Below are positions 29,375-40,515 of a DNA stretch of 64,000 nucleotides, in pieces (the stretch's first letter is position 1; the number at the start of each line of letters is the position of its first letter). The DNA comes from Roseateles sp. (GTDB lineage Bacteria > Pseudomonadota > Gammaproteobacteria > Burkholderiales > Burkholderiaceae): the NCBI GenBank assembly GCA_019232985.1, contig JAFAMW010000060.1, positions 21,027 to 85,026 on the forward strand. Reading direction: 5' to 3'. The translations under genes and the position numbers were made by a program. The notes under the pieces are model-generated. The model did no database searches, was not told where the DNA came from, and worked only from the letters and a program-made list of their open reading frames with translations.

Positions 29375-30187
29375 ATGTTTACGACTTCGCAGGCGCCGCC
29401 GGCCGCCAAATCCGCCCCGCCCGCCGGCAGCACGCGCAAGCCCGGCAGCGTGACCCCAGTCAAGACCGACGGCCTGAAGACGGCCAGCCTGGCGTGCTCG
29501 AGCTGCAATCTGCGCGAGCTTTGCCTGCCCGTGGGCCTGTCGGCCCAGGAGCTCGAGCAGCTCGACATGCTCGTCTCCAAGCGCCGCACGGTCACGCGCG
29601 GCGACACCCTGTTCCGCAGCGGCGACGAGTTCGACTCGCTCTACGCGGTGCGCACCGGCTTCTTCAAGACCAGCGTCGCGCTCGAGGACGGCCGCGACCA
29701 GGTCACGGGCTTCCAGATGGCCGGCGAGCTGCTCGGCATGGACGGCATCAGCAATACGCGCCACTCGTGCGACGCCGTCGCCCTCGAGGACTCGCAGGTC
29801 TGCGTGATCCCCTTTGAGCAGCTCGAAAACCTGTCGCGCGAGTTCACCGACCTGCAGCGCCAGTTCCACCGCATCATGAGCCGCGAGATCGTGCGCGACC
29901 ATGGCGTGATGCTGCTGCTCGGCAGCATGCGCGCCGAGGAGCGCCTTGCAGCCTTCCTGCTCAACCTCACCCAGCGCCTGCAGGCGCGCGGCTTCTCGGC
30001 GTCGAGCCTCGTGCTGCGCATGACGCGCGAGGAGATCGGCAGCTACCTGGGCCTCAAGCTCGAGACCGTGAGCCGGACCTTCTCGAAGTTCCAGGACGAA
30101 GGCCTCATGGAGGTCAAGCAGCGCCAGATCCGCATCCTCGACCAGCCCGGCCTGCAGCGCATCGTCAATAGCGCGGCGGTGGCCTGA
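29375..30187 (+). CDS. FNR-type oxygen-responsive transcriptional regulator
   Basis: 270-residue Crp/Fnr regulator. Cys41, Cys44 and Cys50 in ACSSCNLRELCLP, with Cys143 in QVCVIPF, have the same spacing (3, 6, 93) as the four [4Fe-4S] ligands of E. coli FNR, so it should sense oxygen directly. The helix-turn-helix near the C-terminus has the recognition pattern E-x-x-S-R (LETVSRTFSKF), which reads TTGAT/ATCAA half-sites. The ATG at 29375 follows GAGGAG; an upstream TTG at 29363 is unlikely. A matching box precedes it. Neighbours icd and acnA are plausible targets. N-terminal 30 residues are Pro/Ala-rich. Confidence 0.95.
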   Translation: MFTTSQAPPAAKSAPPAGSTRKPGSVTPVKTDGLKTASLACSSCNLRELCLPVGLSAQELEQLDMLVSKRRTVTRGDTLFRSGDEFDSLYAVRTGFFKTSVALEDGRDQVTGFQMAGELLGMDGISNTRHSCDAVALEDSQVCVIPFEQLENLSREFTDLQRQFHRIMSREIVRDHGVMLLLGSMRAEERLAAFLLNLTQRLQARGFSASSLVLRMTREEIGSYLGLKLETVSRTFSKFQDEGLMEVKQRQIRILDQPGLQRIVNSAAVA

Positions 30188-30273
30188 TCCGCGTGTCGGG
30201 CGCATTGCCGGCGCGGTAGCGCGTCGGCCCGGCCTCGGGTAAAAGAGCGGCTTCGCATCGCGTCGAGGCCCCA

Positions 30274-32994
<2,721 letters not shown>

Positions 32995-32996
32995 GT

Positions 32997-33662
32997 TCAG
33001 TCCAGCGGGCCGCCGAGCAGCTTCTCGAGCTGCGGCAGCAGCGGACCGAGGCGCTCCTCGACGGCCGCGCGCACGGTGTCGACGATGACCTGGGTCTGGC
33101 GCTCGATCTCGATATTGAGCTCCGCGCCGACCGCCTTCGCGCCGAAGGTCGTCATGCGCAGCGTCTCGGGGATCAGCCAGACCTCGAACCAGCCCTCGGC
33201 CTTGTTCGCGTCGGCGACCGTCAGGCTCGCGCCGTTGATCGCGATATAGCCCTTGGCGAAGACGTAGCGCAGCCATTGCGGCGGCACGGCAATGCGCAGC
33301 ACATGGTTGTTCTCGGGCCGGCGGATCGACGCGACGCTCGCCTTGAAGTCGACATGGCCCGACAGCGGGTGGCCGCCGATCTCGGCGCCGTCCCTGGCCG
33401 CGCGCTCGACGTTGAGCGAATCGCCCGCGACGCAGGCCGCGAGCGTCGTGAGGCTCAGGGTCTGCTGCATCACGTCGAAGTCGGCGCGGTCTGCGCCGTG
33501 CAGCGCCGTGACGGTCAGGCACACGCCGTCGCAGGACACGCTCGCGCCGATCTCGAGCCCGGCGCCGAAGCCGGCCGGGAACTCGATCGTGAAGGTGCGC
33601 AGACCGGGCCGGTCGGCGATCGCGGCGATGCGCGCGACGCCCTGGACGATACCTGTGAACAT
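32997..33662 (-). CDS. ribE: Riboflavin synthase alpha subunit
   Basis: Trimeric enzyme that makes riboflavin from two 6,7-dimethyl-8-ribityllumazine molecules. The 221-residue product begins with the invariant MFTGIV and is made of two similar lumazine-binding halves, visible as [11 protein letters not shown] and [12 protein letters not shown], with HPLSGHVD between them. No FMN riboswitch is apparent in the short upstream region, and no other rib genes are adjacent. The gene ends head-on against acnA. Confidence 0.96.
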   Translation of the reverse strand: MFTGIVQGVARIAAIADRPGLRTFTIEFPAGFGAGLEIGASVSCDGVCLTVTALHGADRADFDVMQQTLSLTTLAACVAGDSLNVERAARDGAEIGGHPLSGHVDFKASVASIRRPENNHVLRIAVPPQWLRYVFAKGYIAINGASLTVADANKAEGWFEVWLIPETLRMTTFGAKAVGAELNIEIERQTQVIVDTVRAAVEERLGPLLPQLEKLLGGPLD

Positions 33663-33732
33663 ATGCGAACTGCCTTGGCTGGAAGCCGGCCAGCTTAGCA
33701 GCTGTCCCGCTCACCATGCCGATGCGGTGCCC

Positions 33733-34092
33733 TCACGCGGTGCTGCAATGCGCGGCGAACAGGTCTTCCTTGAAGCCGAGGCTCAGGCGGCCGTCGGCCC
33801 AGCGCACGATCGGGCGCTTGATCACGCTCGGCTGGGCCTGGGCGAGCGCCGCGGCCGACGCGGCGTCGACGACGGCCGCCCGGGCCGCCTCGTCGAGCTT
33901 GCGCCAGCTCGTGCCTGCGCGGTTGATCACGCGCTCCCAGCCGAACGCGGCGAACCAGGCCTGCAGCTCGGCCGCGGGCACGCCGGCCTTCTTGTAGTCG
34001 TGGAACTCGTAGGCGATGTCGTGGTCGGCGAGCCAGGCTCGTGCCTTCTTGACCGTGTCGCAATTGGGGATGCCATAGAGAATCGTCGTCAT
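33733..34092 (-). CDS. Spx/ArsC-like protein (YffB family)
   Basis: 119-residue thioredoxin-fold protein. The N-terminal [20 protein letters not shown] has a single redox-type Cys11 followed by Thr-Val-Lys-Lys, and the C-terminal [17 protein letters not shown] is typical of the ArsC/Spx superfamily. Members of this small YffB group show glutathione-dependent reductase features, and their role is not firmly established; true arsenate reduction should not be assumed. No ars genes are nearby. Divergent from aat with 27 bp between the start codons. Confidence 0.85.
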   Translation of the reverse strand: MTTILYGIPNCDTVKKARAWLADHDIAYEFHDYKKAGVPAAELQAWFAAFGWERVINRAGTSWRKLDEAARAAVVDAASAAALAQAQPSVIKRPIVRWADGRLSLGFKEDLFAAHCSTA

Positions 34093-34119
34093 GGGTGCAA
34101 CGCTACCATCTCCCTTGCA

Positions 34120-34860
34120 ATGATCAGCTGGCTGTCCGAGGACTCGCTCGAATTTCCGCCGACGCGGCGCGCGCTGCCGCGCGACTCGGACGCGCCGGGC
34201 CTGCTCGCGGTCGGCGGCGACCTGCGCCCCGACCGGCTGCGCGCCGCCTACACGCGCGGCATCTTCCCCTGGTACGGCGACGACCAGCCGCCGCTGTGGT
34301 GGTCGCCCGACCCGCGCATGGTGCTGCGCTGCGCGGACTTCAAGGTCTCGCGCTCGCTCGGCAAGACGCTGCGCCGCTTCGCCGAGAGCGCGAACTGCGA
34401 GATCCGCGTCGACAGCGCGCTGCCGCTCGTGCTCCAGGCCTGCGCCGAGACGCCGCGCGAGGGCCAGCGCGGCACCTGGATCCTGCCCGAGATGCAGCGC
34501 GCCTACCTGGCCTGGGCGGCGGCCGACCACGCCGTCCACAGCGTCGAGACCTGGATGAACGACGAGCTCGCGGGCGGGCTCTACGGCGTCAATATCGGCC
34601 GCATGTTCTTCGGCGAGTCGATGTTCATGCACCGCACCGACGCGTCGAAGATCGCGCTCGCCGCGCTCGTGTGCCTGTGCCGGCGCCACGGCATCGAGTG
34701 GATCGACTGCCAGCAGAACACGCGCCACCTCGCGTCGCTCGGCGCGGCCGAGGTCGCGCGCGTCGACTTCGAGGCCCACCTCGCACGGGTGACCGCGCAG
34801 CCCGCGCCGACCGATTGGTCCTATCATCGCCAGGACATCTGGAAGGAGCTCGGCTCGTGA
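34120..34860 (+). CDS. aat: Leucyl/phenylalanyl-tRNA-protein transferase
   Basis: Adds Leu or Phe from charged tRNA to proteins with N-terminal Lys or Arg, creating primary N-degrons for ClpS-ClpAP. The 246-residue product shows the family block [40 protein letters not shown] near the start (read in two parts), then [25 protein letters not shown] and the [14 protein letters not shown] signature. The ATG at 34120 gives the expected start. The next gene, bpt, begins inside its stop codon (GTGA). Confidence 0.96.
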   Translation: MISWLSEDSLEFPPTRRALPRDSDAPGLLAVGGDLRPDRLRAAYTRGIFPWYGDDQPPLWWSPDPRMVLRCADFKVSRSLGKTLRRFAESANCEIRVDSALPLVLQACAETPREGQRGTWILPEMQRAYLAWAAADHAVHSVETWMNDELAGGLYGVNIGRMFFGESMFMHRTDASKIALAALVCLCRRHGIEWIDCQQNTRHLASLGAAEVARVDFEAHLARVTAQPAPTDWSYHRQDIWKELGS

Positions 34861-35579
34861 CGCACCCGCAGGAATTGCCGCTCGCGCAGCTCCAGTTCTA
34901 CGCGACGGCCGCCTACCCTTGCAGCTACCTCGCGGGCCGGCTCGCGCGCTCGCAGGTCGCGACGCCGAGCCACCTGATCCACGCCGACGCCTACGCGGGT
35001 CTCGTCGCCGCGGGCTTCCGGCGCAGCGGCCTGTTCACCTACCGGCCCTATTGCGACAGCTGCCGCGCCTGCGTGCCGATCCGCGTGCCGGTCGCGCAGT
35101 TCGCCCCCTCGCGCAGCCAGCGCCGCGCGCTCGCGCGCCACGCCGAGCTGCGTGCGAACGTGCTGCGCCTGTGCTTTAGCCAGGAGCATTACGAGCTCTA
35201 CCTGCGCTACCAGGCCGGCCGCCACGCGGGCGGCGGCATGGACCACGACAGCGTCGACCAGTACACCCAGTTCCTGCTGCAAAGCCGCGTGAACTCGCGC
35301 CTCGTCGAGTTCCGCGACGCGGCCGGGCGGCTCAAGATGGTGTCCATCCTCGACGTGCTGTCGGACGGGCTGTCGGCCGTCTACACCTTCTACGAGCCCG
35401 AGCCGCGCACCAGCTACGGCACCTACAACGTGCTGTGGCAGATCGAGCGCACGCGCGAGCTGGGCCTCGCCCACCTCTACCTCGGCTACTGGATCGCCGC
35501 GAGCGACAAGATGGCCTACAAGACCGACTACCGGCCGCACGAGCTGCTGCGCGACGGCCATTGGGTCGCCGAGGCCTGA
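34857..35579 (+). CDS. bpt: Aspartate/glutamate leucyltransferase
   Basis: Transfers Leu from tRNA to proteins with N-terminal Asp or Glu, widening the set of N-end-rule substrates. The 240-residue product starts at the GTG overlapping the aat stop. The N-terminal YPCSYL and the [14 protein letters not shown] block carry the conserved cysteines (needed in relatives). The catalytic-core stretch [19 protein letters not shown] and the ending [20 protein letters not shown] are family hallmarks. A GGAAGGAG site precedes it. Cotranscription with aat is essentially certain from the overlap. Confidence 0.95.
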   Translation: MTHPQELPLAQLQFYATAAYPCSYLAGRLARSQVATPSHLIHADAYAGLVAAGFRRSGLFTYRPYCDSCRACVPIRVPVAQFAPSRSQRRALARHAELRANVLRLCFSQEHYELYLRYQAGRHAGGGMDHDSVDQYTQFLLQSRVNSRLVEFRDAAGRLKMVSILDVLSDGLSAVYTFYEPEPRTSYGTYNVLWQIERTRELGLAHLYLGYWIAASDKMAYKTDYRPHELLRDGHWVAEA

Positions 35580-35589
35580 GCGGCACCGC

Positions 35590-36507
35590 TCAACCGAAGG
35601 TCGGGATGCCGAGCACGCAGCGCAGGAAATAGGTCTTGCGGAACGCGGCGTTCGACGGGTCGAGGCGGATCGCCTCGCGCATCAGCGCGGCCGCGGCCTG
35701 GCGCTGTCGGCCGCGCACGAAACGGTAGCCGCGCCCGAACAGCTCGGCCGCGAGGCGGCCGCGCAGGCCCGGCTGCTCGCGCCATGGCGATTCCTGCAGG
35801 CACGCGCGCTGGATGTCCAGGCTCTCGGCGTACATTTGCGCGTGATTGCGCGCGCCCGACAGCGTGTCGGGCGAGTCGTAGAACACGCCGAGCGGCTCGG
35901 CCACGTGCAGCAACTCGTGGTGGCGCGCGATGCGCAGCCACATGTCGTAGTCGGCCGCGATCCGGTAGCGCGTATCGAACCGGCCGTGGCGCTCGTGAAG
36001 CGCCCTGCGCCAAACCGGCTGCGAGCCCGTGATGCAGCGGATCAGCAGCTCGGCCGGCGTGTAGTCGGGCCGGCGCAGACGCGTGGCGCCGCGCTGCGCG
36101 CAGGCCTCGAAGGTCTCGTTCTCGGTCGGGCTCAGGTATTGGTCGGCGTAGGCGAGGCCGGCGCGCGGGTTCGCGTCGAGCGCGCCAATCATGCGCTCGA
36201 CAAAGCACGGGTGGTGGCGGTCGTCGGTGTTCGCGCTGGTCAGGTAGGTGCCGCGCGCGAGCCCGATCGCGCGGTTCCAGGCCGCGTAGAGCTGCTCGCG
36301 CTCGGTGCGGATCAGGCGGATCTGCGGATAACGCCGCGCGTAGTCGGCGCAGATCGCGCCCTCGCCCTGCGGCGAGCCGCTGTCGACGACGAGGATCTCG
36401 AGCGCGTCGAGCGCCGATTGGGCGACGAGGTCGTCGAGACAGCCTCGGATGAAGCGCTCGGCGCTATAGGTCGAGACGAGGGCGGTGATCAGGGGCGGCG
36501 CAGACAT
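35590..36507 (-). CDS. Family 2 glycosyltransferase
   Basis: 305-residue GT-A fold glycosyltransferase. The N-terminal PLITALVSTYSAERFIRGCL is the nucleotide-sugar binding strand; ILVVDSGSPQGEG and the acidic ANTDDRHHP near residue 93 supply the metal-binding aspartates. The middle AADYDMWLRIARHHELLHV carries a likely catalytic base. A C-terminal helical region (about 240-300) resembles a TPR-like extension. It is soluble or peripherally bound. No polysaccharide cluster surrounds it, so the acceptor is unknown. It follows the oxidoreductase gene on the same strand after a 104-bp gap. Confidence 0.82.
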   Translation of the reverse strand: MSAPPLITALVSTYSAERFIRGCLDDLVAQSALDALEILVVDSGSPQGEGAICADYARRYPQIRLIRTEREQLYAAWNRAIGLARGTYLTSANTDDRHHPCFVERMIGALDANPRAGLAYADQYLSPTENETFEACAQRGATRLRRPDYTPAELLIRCITGSQPVWRRALHERHGRFDTRYRIAADYDMWLRIARHHELLHVAEPLGVFYDSPDTLSGARNHAQMYAESLDIQRACLQESPWREQPGLRGRLAAELFGRGYRFVRGRQRQAAAALMREAIRLDPSNAAFRKTYFLRCVLGIPTFG

Positions 36508-36611
36508 CTTTACAGATGTTAACGATCGCCCGTGACAGCGCGAAGTGAACGGCTTGACGCAGATCAGCGTGGCACGCTGTCAGAACGTCGGCCGCAAGCC
36601 CGGCGACGGTT

Positions 36612-37730
36612 TCAGAGCCTTGCGAGCACCTCGTCGGCGATCGCGAGGCCGCTCGTGAGCCCCGGGGACTCGATGCCGAACAGATTGACGAGGCCGCCCA
36701 GGCCATGGACCGCGGGGCCGTCGATGCGGAAGTCGGCGGCCGGCTCGCCGGGCCCGCCGAGCTTGGGGCGCACGCCGCTGTAGGCGGGCAGGAGCGCCGC
36801 ATCGGCGAGTCCGGGCCAGTAGTCGCGCACGGCGGCCGCGAAGCCCGCGGCACGCGCCGGGTCGACGCGGTAGTCGAGGCCGGCCGGGTCGGCGTCGGCC
36901 GCGAGCCATTCGACGTCGGGGCCGAAGCGCGCCTGACCGCCGAGGTCCAGCGTCACGTGGACGCCGAGGCCGCCGTCCTGCGGCAGCGGATAGATCAGGT
37001 GCACGAACGGCGCGCGGCCGCTCAGCGCGAAATAGCTGCCCTTGCAGTAGCGCAGGCGCGGCCGATGGGCGGGCGCGAGGCCTTCGGTGCGCGCCGCGAG
37101 TTCGCCCGCGTGCAGGCCTGCCGCGTTGACGACGCTGCGCGCGCCGATCTCGCTCGGCGTGCCGTCGGCGTCGCGCACCTCGACGCGCCAGGCGGCGCCG
37201 TCGCGGCGCAGCGCCTCGACGCGGCTGCGCAGCACGACGAGGCCGCCGGCCCGCTCGAGTTCGCCCTGCAGCGACAGCATCAGGCCATGGCTGTCGACGA
37301 TGCCGGTCGTCGGCGACAACAGCGCAGCCGTGCAGCGCAGCGCAGGCTCGAGGGCGCGCGCCGCGGCCGCGTCCAGCCATTCGATGGGCACGCCGTTCAC
37401 GCCGGCGGCCTGTTCGAGCGCGCGCAGCTTCGCGTGTTGTGCGTCGCTCGTCGCGACGACGAGCTTGCCGCAGCGCCGGTACTCGACATGGTGGGCCTCG
37501 CACCACGCGTAGAGCAGCTCGCGGCCGCGCGTGCACAGGCGCGCCTTCAGCGAGCCCTGCGGGTAGTAGAGCCCCGCATGGATCACCTCGCTGTTGCGCG
37601 AGCTCACGCCCTGCCCGATCGCGGCCTCGCGCTCGACGACCAGGCATTCGCGGCCGGCAAGCGCCAGCGCGCCTGCGACCGCGAGCCCAACGACCCCGGC
37701 GCCGACGACGACCGCATCGACCTGTTCCAT
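36612..37730 (-). CDS. FAD-dependent oxidoreductase, L-2-hydroxyglutarate oxidase-like
   Basis: 372-residue DAO-family flavoprotein. The FAD loop is VDAVVVGAGVVGLAVAGAL at the N-terminus, followed by SSRNSEVIHAGLYYPQGSLKA, a stretch characteristic of the LhgO/YgaF group that oxidises L-2-hydroxyglutarate to 2-oxoglutarate and passes electrons to the respiratory chain. FGIESPGLTSGLAIADEV near the C-terminus is the usual FAD-closing motif. The ATG at 37730 with an AGGAG site is preferred to a longer start. Located downstream of the tRNA-Val terminator, so independently transcribed. Confidence 0.82.
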   Translation of the reverse strand: MEQVDAVVVGAGVVGLAVAGALALAGRECLVVEREAAIGQGVSSRNSEVIHAGLYYPQGSLKARLCTRGRELLYAWCEAHHVEYRRCGKLVVATSDAQHAKLRALEQAAGVNGVPIEWLDAAAARALEPALRCTAALLSPTTGIVDSHGLMLSLQGELERAGGLVVLRSRVEALRRDGAAWRVEVRDADGTPSEIGARSVVNAAGLHAGELAARTEGLAPAHRPRLRYCKGSYFALSGRAPFVHLIYPLPQDGGLGVHVTLDLGGQARFGPDVEWLAADADPAGLDYRVDPARAAGFAAAVRDYWPGLADAALLPAYSGVRPKLGGPGEPAADFRIDGPAVHGLGGLVNLFGIESPGLTSGLAIADEVLARL

Positions 37731-37753
37731 CCGCGCTCCTGATTCAGGGCCGC

Positions 37754-37788
37754 AAAACAAAAAGCCCGCAAGCGGCAAGCTTACGGGC
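37754..37788 (-). terminator. Rho-independent terminator after tRNA-Val
   Basis: Ten-base arms at 37764-37773 and 37779-37788 pair with one G-U wobble around a 5-nt loop. On the minus strand they are followed by the tail TTTTTGTTTT (37754-37763). It ends the dnaQ/tRNA transcript. Confidence 0.92.
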
Positions 37789-37819
37789 TCTCGAGGATCG
37801 CGGTCTCCGACCGGAGAAC

Positions 37820-37894
37820 TGGTGGGCGGTGCAGGGTTCGAACCTGCGACCCCTGCCGTGTGAAGGCAGTGCTCTACCGCTGAGCTAACCGCCC
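37820..37894 (-). tRNA. tRNA-Val (anticodon CAC)
   Basis: The minus strand reads as a full cloverleaf of 75 bases including an encoded 3' CCA. The acceptor GGGCGGT pairs with ACCGCCC, the D-arm is AGCTCAGCGGTAGAGCA, and the anticodon stem CTGCC/GGCAG encloses the loop TTCACAC with CAC at positions 34-36. The T-arm is GCAGGTTCGAACCTGC. It decodes GUG valine codons, which are frequent in this GC-rich genome. It lies 28 bp after dnaQ and is followed by a terminator. Confidence 0.97.
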
Positions 37895-37922
37895 GGTTTC
37901 GGTCGCAACCGGGAAACCGAGA

Positions 37923-38645
37923 TTATGCCACGGTTTCCGGGGCCGCCCAGATTCTTTTGCCGCCGCTCGCCTTGTCGATCTCGGCGAGCACCTTGTCGTG
38001 GGCCGCGAGCTCGGCCTCGCTCGCGCCGATCACGGGCGGCGCGTAACGCGACAAGTCGACGGCAGTCGCGGCGACGAGGGCCTGGACCGCGTCGGCCGCG
38101 TCGGCGTCGTCGCCGAGCAGCGCGTCCTGGCCGCGCGTCATGTTGATGTAGACCTGGGCGAGCAGCTCGGCGTCGATATGCGCGCCGTGCAGTTCGCGCT
38201 TGGAGTTGTCGACGTCGAGGCGGCGGCACAGCGCGTCGAGCGAGTTCGCCTTGCCCGGGAACATGTCGCGCGCCATCGCGAAGGTGTCGAGCACGCTCGC
38301 GACGCTGTCCTGGATCGGCGGCCGGCCCAGGCGCTTCAGCTCGGCGTTGACGAAGCCGACGTCGAACGGCGCGTTGTGCGCGATCAGTTGCGCGCCCGCG
38401 ACGAAGTCGAGGAACTCGTCGACGACCTCTGCGAACTTGGGCTTGTCGGCGAGGAAGGCCTCGGTGATGCCGTGGATGCGCAGCGCGTCCTCGTGGCTCG
38501 CGCGCTCGGGGTTGATATAGAAATGCAGGTGCCGGCCGGTCAGCTGGCGGTTCACCATCTCGACGCAGCCAAGCTCGAGGATGCGGTCGCCGTGCTCGGC
38601 CGACAGGCCGGTCGTTTCGGTGTCGAAGAAGATCTGGCGGCTCAT
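37923..38645 (-). CDS. dnaQ: DNA polymerase III epsilon subunit (proofreading exonuclease)
   Basis: 3'-5' exonuclease of the replicase. The 240-residue product has the DEDDh residues: Asp8 and Glu10 in FFDTETTG (Exo I), Asp in LIAHNAPFDVGFVNAEL (Exo II), and the His/Asp pair in HGAHIDAELLAQVYINM (Exo III). The C-terminal tail probably binds the alpha subunit. It starts one base after lgt ends on the same strand and is followed by tRNA-Val, so lgt-dnaQ-tRNA is a likely transcription unit. Confidence 0.96.
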   Translation of the reverse strand: MSRQIFFDTETTGLSAEHGDRILELGCVEMVNRQLTGRHLHFYINPERASHEDALRIHGITEAFLADKPKFAEVVDEFLDFVAGAQLIAHNAPFDVGFVNAELKRLGRPPIQDSVASVLDTFAMARDMFPGKANSLDALCRRLDVDNSKRELHGAHIDAELLAQVYINMTRGQDALLGDDADAADAVQALVAATAVDLSRYAPPVIGASEAELAAHDKVLAEIDKASGGKRIWAAPETVA

Positions 38646-38646
38646 G

Positions 38647-39462
38647 TCACGCCTCCTGGCGGCGCGCCGCCCACAGCCACAGCGCCGCGCCGCCGACGAT
38701 CATCGGCAGCGACAGCCACTGGCCCTGGCTCAGGTCCAGCGCGCGGTAGCCCATGAACGCGTCGGGCTCGCGGTAGAACTCGCAGACGAAGCGCACGACG
38801 CCGTAGCCGATCAGGAACAGCCCCGCGACCTGGCCGGTCTTGCGCGGCCGGCGCGCATAGATCCACATCAGCAGGAACAGCAGCACGCCCTCGCCGAGGA
38901 ACTGGTAGAGCTGCGACGGGTGGCGCGGCACCATGTCGTGATCGGGGAAGACCATCGCCCAGGGCAGGTCGGCGGGCGCGGCGCGGCCCCACAGCTCGCC
39001 GTTGATGAAGTTGCCGATGCGGCCCGCGCCGAGGCCGGTCGGCACGCAGGGCGCGACGAAGTCCGCGACCTCGAAGAACGTGCGGCCGCGCGCGCGCGCG
39101 AAGCCGAACATCGCGACCATCACGCCGAGCAGCCCACCGTGGAAGGACATGCCGCCGTCCCACACCTTGAGGACCTGCAGCGGATGGGCGAGAAAGCCGG
39201 CCTGGGCGTCGAATACGCCGTAGAACAGCACGTAGCCGATGCGCCCGCCGAGCACGACGCCGAGCACGCCCCAGAACAGCAGGTCGTCGACGTCGGTGAC
39301 GTTCCAGCCGCGCGCCGCCCATTGGGTCTGGCGCGTGCGCACGCGCGCGAGCCACAGGAACAGGCCGAAGGCCAGCAGGTACATCAGGCCGTACCAGTGC
39401 ACGCCGTAGGGGGTGTTCCCGAAATGGATCGCGATCGGGTCGAACTTGGGATGGGTCAGCAA
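38647..39462 (-). CDS. lgt: Prolipoprotein diacylglyceryl transferase
   Basis: Inner-membrane enzyme that attaches diacylglycerol to the lipobox cysteine of prolipoproteins such as the NodT-like protein in this window. The 271-residue product has about seven transmembrane segments. The Lgt signature is at residues 141-160 ([12 protein letters not shown]), and the conserved SFHGG is near 106-110. Length is typical. One base separates it from dnaQ. Confidence 0.96.
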   Translation of the reverse strand: MLTHPKFDPIAIHFGNTPYGVHWYGLMYLLAFGLFLWLARVRTRQTQWAARGWNVTDVDDLLFWGVLGVVLGGRIGYVLFYGVFDAQAGFLAHPLQVLKVWDGGMSFHGGLLGVMVAMFGFARARGRTFFEVADFVAPCVPTGLGAGRIGNFINGELWGRAAPADLPWAMVFPDHDMVPRHPSQLYQFLGEGVLLFLLMWIYARRPRKTGQVAGLFLIGYGVVRFVCEFYREPDAFMGYRALDLSQGQWLSLPMIVGGAALWLWAARRQEA

Positions 39463-39515
39463 GGGGTGGGCCGGCTATTCACGCAAAGGCGGCATCGTAC
39501 CGAAACTCCCCGCCC

Positions 39516-39529
39516 CGCCCTTTCGGGCG
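39516..39529 (-). terminator. Weak hairpin after the LysR gene
   Basis: CGCCC-TTTC-GGGCG forms a 5-bp stem just past the LysR stop. There is little T-rich tail, so termination would be weak; it could equally be chance in such GC-rich DNA. Confidence 0.3.
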
Positions 39530-39531
39530 TC

Positions 39532-40419
39532 TTAAACCGCGAGCTGCTCCTTCACGTGCGCGACGAAGCGCCGCACGGCCGGCGCCGCGTCGTCGCGCCA
39601 GACCAGGCTGGTCTCGCTCGCCGGCGCGCCGGCCACGGGCTTGTAGACGACGCCCGAGCGCTGCAGGCCCATCACGCTCGCGGGCACCCAGGCCGCGCCC
39701 ATGCCGGCCGACACGAGGTTGACGATGGTCTGCATCTGGATCGCCTCCTGGGCGATGCGCGGCGTCGCGCCATGGTCGCGGTAGAACGCGAGCAGCGCGT
39801 CGAACAGCGAGGGCGCGATTTCGCGCGGGAAGATCACGAGCGGCAGTTGCAAGGCGTCGAGCGCGCGCAGCCTGGAACGGCGCGGCAGCGCGCCGTCGGC
39901 CTCGAGCGCGAGCACCATGGCCTCGCGCGCGACCGTCAGCGCGTGCAGGCCCGGCGGCAGACTGCCCGGCGCGTGGATGATGAAGCCGGCGTCGAGCTCG
40001 CCCGCGTCGAACGCGCGCAGCTGCACGTCGAGCGTCGCCTCGCGCAGGCTCAGCTCGATGTCGGCGTGGGCGTCGCGAAAGCGCTTGAGCCAGCGTGGCA
40101 GCTCGCCGAACCCGACCGTCGACACGAAGCCCAGGCGCACGCGGCCCCGCTGCCCGGCCGCGGCCGCGCGCGCGAGTTCGGCGAGGCCCTCGGCCTCCTG
40201 CAGGAGCTTGCGCGCGGCCGGCAGCAGCGCGACACCGGCCGGCGCGAGCGCGACGCTGCGGCTGCTGCGCTCGAATAGCGCCGCGCCGAGTTCGGCCTCG
40301 AGCTTGCGCACGGCCTGGGTCAGCGGCGGTTGGGTCATGTGCAGGCGCGCGGCCGCGCGGCCGAAGTGCAGCTCCTCGGCGACGGCGACGAACTGGCGCA
40401 GGCTTCTGAGGTCGATCAT
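39532..40419 (-). CDS. LysR-family transcriptional regulator
   Basis: 295-residue LTTR. The N-terminal helix-turn-helix MIDLRSLRQFVAVAEELHFG and RAAARLHMTQPPLTQAVRKL is canonical, followed by an effector domain (GRVRLGFVSTVGFGELP onward). The start ATG at 40419 lies at the edge of an ATTGAT-N11-ATCAAT dyad. It is divergent from ilvD, whose start is 96 bp away, and is the obvious candidate regulator of it. The long upstream reading frame in this frame runs antisense to ilvD and is rejected. Effector unknown; a branched-chain precursor would make sense. Confidence 0.92.
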   Translation of the reverse strand: MIDLRSLRQFVAVAEELHFGRAAARLHMTQPPLTQAVRKLEAELGAALFERSSRSVALAPAGVALLPAARKLLQEAEGLAELARAAAAGQRGRVRLGFVSTVGFGELPRWLKRFRDAHADIELSLREATLDVQLRAFDAGELDAGFIIHAPGSLPPGLHALTVAREAMVLALEADGALPRRSRLRALDALQLPLVIFPREIAPSLFDALLAFYRDHGATPRIAQEAIQMQTIVNLVSAGMGAAWVPASVMGLQRSGVVYKPVAGAPASETSLVWRDDAAPAVRRFVAHVKEQLAV

Positions 40420-40440
40420 TGATTCACCGAACGTATCAAT
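40418..40440. promoter_or_regulatory. LysR-type T-N11-A box between the LysR gene and ilvD
   Basis: Perfect 6-bp inverted arms ATTGAT and ATCAAT are separated by exactly 11 bp, the classical LTTR recognition geometry. The box touches the LysR start codon and lies 75 bp upstream of ilvD. A second dyad, AGTCGA-N3-TCGACT, is at 40464-40478, nearer ilvD. Binding by the adjacent LysR protein is inference. Confidence 0.6.
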
Positions 40441-40515
40441 ACGCGACGAATAATATATTTGATAGTCGATCGTCGACTCGGCACACTGCGGCCATTCCAC
40501 GAGGAGACCCGACCC

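Noticed and set aside
33733..34092. Arsenate reductase (arsC) call
   Set aside because: The fold and Cys are shared, but the sequence is of the Spx/YffB type and no ars genes are near, so a specific arsenate role is not supported.
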